Shown here: piece by piece, positions 1 to 7,886 of the stretch
How the letters are laid out: each line of letters opens with the position of its first letter
Position numbering within the stretch: the first letter of the stretch is position 1
Source: Akkermansia muciniphila
GTDB lineage: Bacteria > Verrucomicrobiota > Verrucomicrobiia > Limisphaerales > SXTU01
Length of the DNA: 7,886 bases
Reading direction: 5' to 3'
Assembly: GCA_945872195.1 (NCBI GenBank)
Contig: CAMBZO010000111.1
Coordinates: 1-7,886 of the forward strand
Translations under genes and position numbers: made by a program
The notes under the pieces: generated by a model
Told to the model about the DNA's origin: nothing
Databases searched by the model: none
The model's input: the letters and a program-made list of their open reading frames with translations, nothing else

Positions 1-1578
1 AAAGCCGCGCCCACGCGCGCCCGCTCCATCGTCCTGTTCTTCGCTGTTTCGCTGGCCGTCATCACTTACGTGGACCGCGTCTGTATTTCACAGGCCGCGC
101 CGCAGATGCAGAAAGAACTGGGGCTGACGAAGGAGCAGATGGGCTGGGCCTTCACCGCGTTCAGCTTGGCTTACGCGCTGTTCGAGATCCCCGGCGGCTG
201 GCTCGGCGACAAGATCGGGCCGCGCAAGGTGCTCATGCGCGTCGTCGCCATGTGGTCCGTCTTCACCATCGCGACGGGTTGGGCCTTCAACCTCGCGTCG
301 CTCATTGTCTTTCGCTTCCTGTTCGGCGTGGGTGAGGCGGGCTGTTTTCCGAACGTGACCAAGGCGTTCACGCTGTGGTTCCCGGCCTGCGAGCGCGTGA
401 AGGCGCAGGGTGTCATGTGGTTGAGCGCACGCTGGGGCGGAGCCTTCACGCCGCTGCTGGTGGGCTGGATGCTCGCGTCGGGCGGCGATGGCAAGGCGGG
501 GTTGGGCCTGCATTACAAATGGGTTTTTCTCATCTTCGGCCTCTTGGGCGTCGTCTGGGCGGTGTTCTTCTACAAGTGGTTTCGCGATCTGCCGAAGAAC
601 CATCCGAGCGTGAACGCCGAGGAGCTCGCGATCATCGGCGACCATTCCGACGCGATGGGCGGGGACCACTCCGTGCCGTGGACGAAGCTCTTCTCCAGCC
701 GCAGCGTGTGGATGCTCTGGCTGCAATACTTCTGCATGTCCTTCGCATGGTATTTCTACATCACTTGGATGCCGACCTTCATCAAGGAGACCTTCCCCAA
801 TCTCTCTGACATGAACCGTGCGCTGCTGGCGTGCGTGCCGTTGTTCTTCGGCGGGCTGGGCTCGATCTTCTCCGGCCTGGTGTCGGCCCCGCTGGAGAAA
901 TACTTCGGCAGCTCGGCCAGCACGCGCCGCTTCATGGGCTGCGCGGGGCTGTGCGGGGCGGCGGTGATGCTGCTGATCTCGATTTGGTTGCGGCAGTCCG
1001 CCTCGGCTGCCACGGCGGGGTCGTGGATTCCCATTCTCTCGATGCTGGCCGTGGGCATGGCGAGCTTCTGCAACGACCTCGCGATGCCCGGTGCGTGGGG
1101 CGCGTGCATGGAAGTGGGCGGCAAGCACACCGGCTCGCTCTCCGGCAGCATGAACATGATGGGCAACCTCGGCGGCGCGATGCCCGGCTTCGTGGTGCCG
1201 ATGGTCCTGACCATGACGAATCTGCCCGACGCCGCCGCGCCCTCGTGGAACGCTGTGTTCTACCTCTTCGCCGCCGTGTATGTGGTCGGCGGCTTGAGTT
1301 GGCTCGCCATCGATCCAGTGACGCCGCTGGCGCAACAGTCGATGGGCACGAAGAGTTCCGGCTGGGCGATCACGCTGCGCATGGTCGGCGGCCTGAGTCT
1401 GTTCGTGCTGCTGACGGGCCTGATCGTGATGGCGTGCAGCCCCGTGCCTTCCTCTGCCGGTCGGCAGATGGCGCTCATCGGTGGCGGGATCATGATCGGC
1501 GGCTTCTTCCTCGCCTTCCTCGTGGATCGCCTGACCAACATCCGCGATGGCGTGCTGAAAACGGGGGGCAAGTCCTGA
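1..1578 (+). CDS. MFS transporter, anion:cation symporter-like (5' partial)
   Basis: Inner-membrane major facilitator superfamily carrier, probably importing an organic anion such as a sugar acid or carboxylate with H+ or Na+. The frame is open from base 1. The residues before the GTG at 70 (AVITYVDR) are the typical first helix of ACS-type carriers, so the true start lies a little upstream of the window and GTG 70 is not the start. MFS motif A is clear at about 196-235 (GGWLGDKIGPRKVL), following helix 2. The second half has the usual hydrophobic helices, and the loop around 590-690 is the central cytoplasmic loop. After the normal end of the fold (about 1310) there is a tail of about 85 residues with two more hydrophobic segments (about 1380-1435 and 1465-1525). 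The TGA at 1576 is 37 bases from the end of the convergent carrier gene. The family is certain; the substrate cannot be read from sequence. Confidence 0.93.
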   Translation, partial: KAAPTRARSIVLFFAVSLAVITYVDRVCISQAAPQMQKELGLTKEQMGWAFTAFSLAYALFEIPGGWLGDKIGPRKVLMRVVAMWSVFTIATGWAFNLASLIVFRFLFGVGEAGCFPNVTKAFTLWFPACERVKAQGVMWLSARWGGAFTPLLVGWMLASGGDGKAGLGLHYKWVFLIFGLLGVVWAVFFYKWFRDLPKNHPSVNAEELAIIGDHSDAMGGDHSVPWTKLFSSRSVWMLWLQYFCMSFAWYFYITWMPTFIKETFPNLSDMNRALLACVPLFFGGLGSIFSGLVSAPLEKYFGSSASTRRFMGCAGLCGAAVMLLISIWLRQSASAATAGSWIPILSMLAVGMASFCNDLAMPGAWGACMEVGGKHTGSLSGSMNMMGNLGGAMPGFVVPMVLTMTNLPDAAAPSWNAVFYLFAAVYVVGGLSWLAIDPVTPLAQQSMGTKSSGWAITLRMVGGLSLFVLLTGLIVMACSPVPSSAGRQMALIGGGIMIGGFFLAFLVDRLTNIRDGVLKTGGKS

Positions 1579-1595
1579 CGCGGCCAGCTTGCCTC
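1565..1595. terminator. Weak hairpin between convergent genes
   Basis: GGCAAG (1567-1572) pairs with CTTGCC (1588-1593) and can extend by a G-U and a G-C pair, with a loop of 15 bases that includes the MFS stop codon. It sits where two convergent genes meet and could slow transcription from either side. No T-run follows on either strand, so it is not a classical intrinsic terminator. Low confidence. Confidence 0.2.
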
Positions 1596-1615
1596 GGATA
1601 AGATTGGAGCAACCC

Positions 1616-2935
1616 TCAGAACACCCGCCACGGCGAGAAGAACAGCAGCGCGACCAGCGCGAAGAGCGGCACCAGTATCGGCAGCGCAAAGCGAAAGAAG
1701 TATTCCCCGAACGAGGGTGTCTTCACCTTCGCGGCGTCGGCGATGGATTTGACCATGAAGTTCGGCCCGTTGCCGATGTAGGTCATCGCGCCGAAGAACA
1801 CCGACCCGAGTGAGATCGCGAGGAGTTCCTGACCGTGCTGCATCACGAACATGCTCACGTCCGCTGGTTGACTCAGGCTGAGCTCCTGCCGCCCCATCGC
1901 AGCCGCGAGGAAGGTGAGGTAGGTCGGCGCGTTGTCCAGCACGCCGGAGAGAGCGCCGGTGCACCAGTAGAACTTCATCGCGCTGTTCAGCCCGAGCGCG
2001 CCCGCGTGGAGTTCGAGGTAGTCCAGCGCCGGGACCATCGTCGCAAAGATGCCCACGAAGAGCCACGCGACCTCCTTCACCGGCGCGAAGGTGAAGTCAT
2101 TCGCCTCATGCACGGGTTTGGGAGTGGTGAAGTAGGAGCCAACCGCCGCCGCCACCATGAGCGCCTCGCTGAGGCCGGGCGGATTGCGCAAAAACACAGC
2201 TCCGAGAATCAGCCCGAGGAAGCCGAGGTTGCGCAGGCCCTCCACCTTCCAAGTCTCGTGCGCTGTCTCCGCGTCGCGCACGGGCTTGGGCGCGCGGAGA
2301 AAGTTCCTCGCATCGAACGCGTAGAAAATCCCGATGAGTCCGCCCACTGCCACGCACCACGCCGGCCAGCAGTGCTCCAGCGTCCACCCGAAGGGCACGC
2401 CGCGCAGGTAGCCAAGAAAGAGCGGCGGGTCGCCGATGGGTGTGAGGCAGCCGCCCACGTTGCTGACGATGAAGATGAAGAAGACGATGTGAAACGCGGT
2501 GATGCGATACTTGTTCATCCGAATCCACGGGCGGATGAGCAGCATGGACGCGCCGGTGGTGCCGATGAAGTTCGCCAGCACCGCGCCGACGAGCAGGAAG
2601 AGGCAGTTCACGAACGGCGTGGCCTCGCCTTTCACGCGGATGTGAATGCCGCCGCTCACCACGAAGAGCGAGCCGATCAGCGCGATGAAGCTGACGTATT
2701 CGTGCGCCACGTGGAGCATCCGGCCCGGCGCGCCCAGCACGAGGGCGTAGTAGAGCGTCGTGAGGAGGCCGAGGCCGATGGCGACGTGATGATAATGATG
2801 CTCCCACCAATGCTTGTTGAGGAAGGGCCCGAGCGCGATGGCCGCCAGCAGCAACGCGAAGGGGAGCATCATCCCGGGATGCGGGTTGGGCGTCGCACCG
2901 GCGGCGGCGAGCAGAGGAAAAACAGCGGCGAACAT
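1616..2935 (-). CDS. Sodium:proton antiporter / citrate-type carrier (CitMHS_2-like, ion transporter superfamily)
   Basis: Integral membrane carrier of 439 residues in the ion transporter (IT) superfamily, related to NhaD and CitM-type proteins. It probably moves a carboxylate or Na+/H+ across the inner membrane. The family's two half-repeats are visible. In the first half, residues 158-179 carry SNVGGCLTPIGDPPLFLG, a re-entrant-loop motif comparable to the SN-GG-x-PIGD motif of NhaD. In the second half, SGVLDNAPTYLTF (about 330-342) and YIGNGPNF (about 386-393) are the matching elements. Hydrophobic helices fill the rest. The ATG at 2935 is chosen because upstream codons in this frame overlap the methyltransferase gene and encode Arg/Gly-rich non-protein-like sequence. 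It begins 14 bases after the methyltransferase stop, with no obvious Shine-Dalgarno, so translational coupling is likely. Family call firm; transported ion uncertain. Confidence 0.85.
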   Translation of the reverse strand: MFAAVFPLLAAAGATPNPHPGMMLPFALLLAAIALGPFLNKHWWEHHYHHVAIGLGLLTTLYYALVLGAPGRMLHVAHEYVSFIALIGSLFVVSGGIHIRVKGEATPFVNCLFLLVGAVLANFIGTTGASMLLIRPWIRMNKYRITAFHIVFFIFIVSNVGGCLTPIGDPPLFLGYLRGVPFGWTLEHCWPAWCVAVGGLIGIFYAFDARNFLRAPKPVRDAETAHETWKVEGLRNLGFLGLILGAVFLRNPPGLSEALMVAAAVGSYFTTPKPVHEANDFTFAPVKEVAWLFVGIFATMVPALDYLELHAGALGLNSAMKFYWCTGALSGVLDNAPTYLTFLAAAMGRQELSLSQPADVSMFVMQHGQELLAISLGSVFFGAMTYIGNGPNFMVKSIADAAKVKTPSFGEYFFRFALPILVPLFALVALLFFSPWRVF

Positions 2936-2949
2936 CGCGGTGGCTGAGG

Positions 2950-3711
2950 CTATTTCCCCGCCCGTTTCCGGAAGAGGATGATGTGCTGGCGCGGCAGCGT
3001 GCGGATGGTCTCCACGTATTCCAGCGGCTGCGCGGTCATCTCCTTCTTCACCTGCGCCTCGGTCATCTTGTGGAGCGGCTTGATGGGCACCTCGGGATCC
3101 TCGCCGCGATACTCCACGAACGCCACGCGGCCGCCGGGCTTCAACTGTCGGGCCACCGCTGCCATCATCTCGAAGGGGTGATCGAACTCGTGATAGACAT
3201 CCACCATGATGACGAGGTCCACGGGCTTGGGCAGTTTCGGGTCCATCGTGGTGCCGAGAACGCCCACCACGTTCGTCACGCCGCGCTCCTTCATCTTCTC
3301 CGCGAGGTGGGTGAGCATCTCCGGCTGAATCTCGACGCCATACACGACGCCCTTCGCGCCGACCGCCTGCGCCATGCGCCAACTGAAGTAACCCGTGCCG
3401 CAGCCGAGATCCGCGACCACGTCCCCGGGCTTAAGCGCGAGCGCCTTCATCAAGAGATCGGGCCGCTCCTCTTGGTCACGCTCCGGGCGGTCCAGCCACG
3501 GCGCGCCGAGGTGCGTCATGTAGTGGGCAATCTCCCGGTCGAAGTAATACTTCCCGATGCCATCAAACGTCTTTCGGCCCGTCTGGTAGCGGCTGGCGGG
3601 CTTCGCCCCGTCCTTCGCTGCGTCCTGTGCCACGCCGGTGCCAGCCGTGAGGGCGATGCACGCGAGGGAGAGGAGGACAAGCAGCGGAGGCAAGCGGAGC
3701 AGGCGGTTCAT
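2950..3711 (-). CDS. Exported class I SAM-dependent methyltransferase
   Basis: A 253-residue protein with an N-terminal signal peptide followed by a Rossmann-type methyltransferase domain. Residues 1-29 have a basic start (MNRLLR), a hydrophobic core (LLVLLSLACIALTAG) and a possible cleavage after VAQ. SAM-binding motif I is VVADLGCGTGYFS (98-110). The acidic residue at the end of strand 2 is E127 in GVEIQPEML. Motif II-like VDLVIMVDVYHEFDH follows (164-178), then LKPGGR (190-195), typical of Methyltransf_11/25 domains. The substrate is unknown. The ATG at 3711 is preferred over the in-frame GTG at 3756 because it puts the signal peptide at the very N-terminus and has GGAAAG 7 bases upstream. 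The gene lies 41 bases after the enolase-family gene and 14 bases before the carrier gene. Predicted export is odd, because SAM is a cytoplasmic cofactor; the segment might instead be a membrane anchor facing inward. Confidence 0.85.
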   Translation of the reverse strand: MNRLLRLPPLLVLLSLACIALTAGTGVAQDAAKDGAKPASRYQTGRKTFDGIGKYYFDREIAHYMTHLGAPWLDRPERDQEERPDLLMKALALKPGDVVADLGCGTGYFSWRMAQAVGAKGVVYGVEIQPEMLTHLAEKMKERGVTNVVGVLGTTMDPKLPKPVDLVIMVDVYHEFDHPFEMMAAVARQLKPGGRVAFVEYRGEDPEVPIKPLHKMTEAQVKKEMTAQPLEYVETIRTLPRQHIILFRKRAGK

Positions 3712-3718
3712 GGGCGGA

Positions 3719-3724
3719 CTTTCC
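3719..3724 (-). promoter_or_regulatory. Putative ribosome binding site of the methyltransferase
   Basis: GGAAAG on the minus strand lies 7 bases upstream of the ATG at 3711. It supports this start over the GTG at 3756, whose first bases overlap the stop of the preceding gene (GTGA). The match to the Shine-Dalgarno consensus is partial. Confidence 0.4.
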
Positions 3725-3752
3725 GAGCGGCCAAATTTCTTGGCAAGGGCAA

Positions 3753-5150
3753 TCACGGCTCGGGTGCGGGCAGGTGCTCCGTCCCGATCTCCTTCAGCCG
3801 GTAGCCGAAGCCGCTGCCGCCCAGCGTGCTCAAATCCACTTCACCGCCGCGCCGCTGGTAAAGGCCGGGATGCACCGTTGCCTCCAGCCGCGAGGCTTCC
3901 GGGTAGAACTGCATTGCGTTCGTCTCCACGCCCATGATGGTGCCCGCGTGCGCGGCGAGGAGGACGTGCGGAACTTGCGCGAGCATCGGGTTCGTGAGGT
4001 CCTGCACCATGAGCGTCATGCCGTGGGCCTTGGCCCAACAGAGCGACAGCAGCGCGCCGGTCTGCGTCTTGCAGGTCTTGAGCGCCACGCCGGACCAGCC
4101 CAGCGCGCGGCCCAGCGCGACGTGTTTCCAATCGTGCGCCGACTCGTCGAGGAAGAGCGGCTTGCGCGCGCTGACGCTGTGCGTGGCGATGCGATGCTTC
4201 TCCAAGTCGTAGGGAAACGGCTGCTCCACGTAGAGCAACATCCCGTAAATGCGCGGCTCTTCGTCGCGCAGGCGGTCGAGAATCTCGTTCACGTAAGCCG
4301 GTTCGTGGACGGTGCAGTTGAAGTCCGCCGTGAGCCACTCGACGCCTTCCTCGATGGCCATCTGCCCAATCTTCACCGTGCGCGCGTGGTCCCACGCCGC
4401 GTCGGTGCCGCGCAGTTTTATTTTCAGACATTTCAATCCGTCGCGCTGAATCCAGTCGCGCAACAGCACGGGATAGCCGTCATTCGGTTCTTTGCCGGTC
4501 AGTTCGCTGGCGTCAATCGGGTCCACGCCGCCGACGAGGTGCCACGCGCGCAGGCGGTCGGGGCGCTTCGCCACGAAGAAGTCCGCCGGGAACTTGCCGG
4601 CGAACGAGACGTCCGCGCCCGCTGCCGGTGTGAGAAAGTCCGCGAGCGTGCGGGTCATCCACGGCGCGGTGTAAGTGGCGTAGATGGGCACGCCGTGGAG
4701 GTTGCCGTAGGCGTCATGCACCGCGAGGTCGAAGAGCGAGCAGCAGACCAGTGCGCCGAGCCAGGGCATCGGCTCCAGCCCGGTCCGGCTCGCGTTGAAC
4801 TCGGCCAGCAGCCGCGGCAGTTCGTGCTCCTGAAAGTCGTAGCCCACTTCCATCGGATGGCCGGTGGCGGGGAACTTCGCCCAAGCCACGCCGAGTCGGC
4901 GGCAGAACTCCTTCATCGCGTCGTGCCGCGCCTCGTAGCTCAACGCGCTGGGCCACACCCACGTCACCGAGAGCGGCGTCTCGCCCCAGCCCTCAGCCTC
5001 ACGGCCCTGCGCATCGCGCACCGTCACGCGCACACGCGCGCAAGTGACATAGCTCACCGTCTCGCCGCCGAACTTGAGCGGCATGCGCGTGTGAACGGGT
5101 AGAAAATACAGTGTGGCGGACGTGCAGCGGATGTCGGTGGGTTTGCTCAC
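3753..5150 (-). CDS. Mandelate racemase/muconate lactonizing enzyme family protein (enolase superfamily)
   Basis: A 465-residue member of the enolase superfamily: Mg2+-dependent enzymes that abstract a proton next to a carboxylate. The active-site set of the MLE subgroup is visible, numbered from the GTG start: KIK at 243-245 (catalytic KxK), D276 in TADFN, E309 in YVEQPF, D335/E336 in FLDES as metal ligands, and K358 in ALKTCKTQ as the opposite-face base. The N-terminal capping domain occupies about 10-150 (GWGETPLSVTWVW near 53-65). The protein is longer than the usual 350-400 residues, mainly because about 75 residues separate the cap end (GVPIYATY) from the KxK strand. The GTG at 5150 is chosen because it has AGGA 8 bases upstream; the ORF further upstream runs into repeats, and the next ATG would cut the first cap strand. 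The reaction is unknown: epimerase, dehydratase and cycloisomerase are all possible. Confidence 0.88.
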   Translation of the reverse strand: MSKPTDIRCTSATLYFLPVHTRMPLKFGGETVSYVTCARVRVTVRDAQGREAEGWGETPLSVTWVWPSALSYEARHDAMKEFCRRLGVAWAKFPATGHPMEVGYDFQEHELPRLLAEFNASRTGLEPMPWLGALVCCSLFDLAVHDAYGNLHGVPIYATYTAPWMTRTLADFLTPAAGADVSFAGKFPADFFVAKRPDRLRAWHLVGGVDPIDASELTGKEPNDGYPVLLRDWIQRDGLKCLKIKLRGTDAAWDHARTVKIGQMAIEEGVEWLTADFNCTVHEPAYVNEILDRLRDEEPRIYGMLLYVEQPFPYDLEKHRIATHSVSARKPLFLDESAHDWKHVALGRALGWSGVALKTCKTQTGALLSLCWAKAHGMTLMVQDLTNPMLAQVPHVLLAAHAGTIMGVETNAMQFYPEASRLEATVHPGLYQRRGGEVDLSTLGGSGFGYRLKEIGTEHLPAPEP

Positions 5151-5154
5151 GGCG

Positions 5155-5190
5155 GAAATCCTAATCGCGCTCGCAATCCTAATCCCAATC
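5155..5190. repeat. Hexanucleotide repeat array (NNAATC / GATTNN)
   Basis: Six consecutive hexamers on the plus strand: gaaatc, ctaatc, gcgctc, gcaatc, ctaatc, ccaatc (5155-5190). Five end in AATC and one is diverged. On the minus strand this reads as GATTNN units. It fills much of the short gap between the U32 gene and the enolase-family gene, and resembles the heptamer arrays inside the U32 gene except for its period of six. Confidence 0.75.
5159..5162 (-). promoter_or_regulatory. Putative ribosome binding site of the enolase-family gene
   Basis: AGGA on the minus strand, 8 bases upstream of the GTG at 5150. It decides the start choice. It lies inside a hexamer of the GATTAG-type repeat array, so the repeat appears to supply the ribosome binding site. 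Confidence 0.5.
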
Positions 5191-5196
5191 CTTTTT

Positions 5197-5232
5197 ATGC
5201 CGCAGGCATTGGAGCGCGGACGCCCGCGCTCC
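5197..5232. repeat. REP-like double palindrome
   Basis: Two adjacent hairpins lie just beyond the U32 stop codon. ATGCC-gca-GGCAT (5197-5209) has a 5-bp stem. GGAGCGCGG-acgc-CCGCGCTCC (5211-5232) has a perfect 9-bp stem and 4-base loop. The arrangement is typical of dispersed REP elements. On the U32 strand the hairpins are followed by an A-run rather than a T-run, so this is not a standard intrinsic terminator, although it could protect a transcript 3' end. Whether it recurs in the genome cannot be seen here. Confidence 0.65.
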
Positions 5233-5240
5233 ACCCAGCT

Positions 5241-7886
<2,646 letters not shown>

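Noticed and set aside
70..72. GTG at 70 as the start of the MFS gene
   Set aside because: It would remove most of the first membrane helix, and the upstream codons fit the family well, so the gene simply begins outside the window.
88..1689. 533-codon open frame on the minus strand opposite the MFS gene
   Set aside because: Its translation is rich in Arg, His, Gln and Ala with no recognisable domain. It is a by-product of high-GC codon bias in the opposite gene.
2936..3382. N-terminal extension of the CitMHS_2-like carrier
   Set aside because: The frame is open upstream of the ATG at 2935, but it overlaps the methyltransferase gene and encodes Arg/Gly-rich sequence unlike a membrane carrier.
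3712..3756. GTG at 3756 as the methyltransferase start, overlapping the previous stop as GTGA
   Set aside because: It would add 15 polar residues ahead of a good signal peptide; the ATG at 3711 has a better ribosome binding site. It remains a possible alternative.
3774..5102. 442-codon open frame on the plus strand opposite the enolase-family gene
   Set aside because: Low-complexity Arg/Val/Ala/His-rich translation with no motifs, while the minus-strand frame holds all MLE catalytic residues.
5191..5232. Intrinsic terminator after the U32 gene
   Set aside because: The hairpins are strong, but on the coding strand they are followed by A residues rather than a T-run.

Overview
The window is GC-rich bacterial DNA, densely packed with five protein genes and no RNA genes. 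Gene content and style suggest a member of the PVC group, most likely Verrucomicrobiota. The clues are a CitMHS_2-type carrier, a methyltransferase with a secretion signal, a large two-part U32 protein with DUF3656, a long MR/MLE-family enzyme, and short repeats of the GATTGGC / GGAGCGCGG kind. This assignment is an inference from gene style, since no taxonomic marker is present.

Layout: an MFS organic-anion transporter (+) enters from the left edge and ends at 1578. It converges on a tightly spaced minus-strand group. In transcription order this group is a U32-family protein (7886 to 5241, start beyond the right edge), an enolase-superfamily enzyme (5150 to 3753), an exported class I methyltransferase (3711 to 2950) and a 12-TM-type ion/carboxylate carrier (2935 to 1616). 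The gaps are 90, 41 and 14 bases, so the last three could be one transcript. The 90-base gap holds only repeats: a hexanucleotide GATTNN array that also supplies the likely ribosome binding site of the enolase-family gene, and a REP-like double hairpin. No shared pathway is obvious. The MFS carrier, the enolase-family enzyme and the CitMHS_2 carrier would fit uptake and handling of organic acids, but that is inference. The U32 protein looks like an RNA-modifying enzyme of the RlhA/TrhP kind.

The most notable feature is the U32 gene itself. At five places the conserved protein is interrupted, in frame, by low-complexity repeat DNA. Four sites are heptanucleotide arrays (units GATTGGC, CGCAATT, GATTGCG and TTCGATT, the last next to a 14-base GCTCGTG-type repeat). 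The fifth is a MITE-like inverted pair of a G/C-rich palindromic repeat. The frame stays open through all of them, and the other four genes show none. The heptamer consensus units contain no stop codon in any of the six frames, which may explain how they are tolerated inside a gene.
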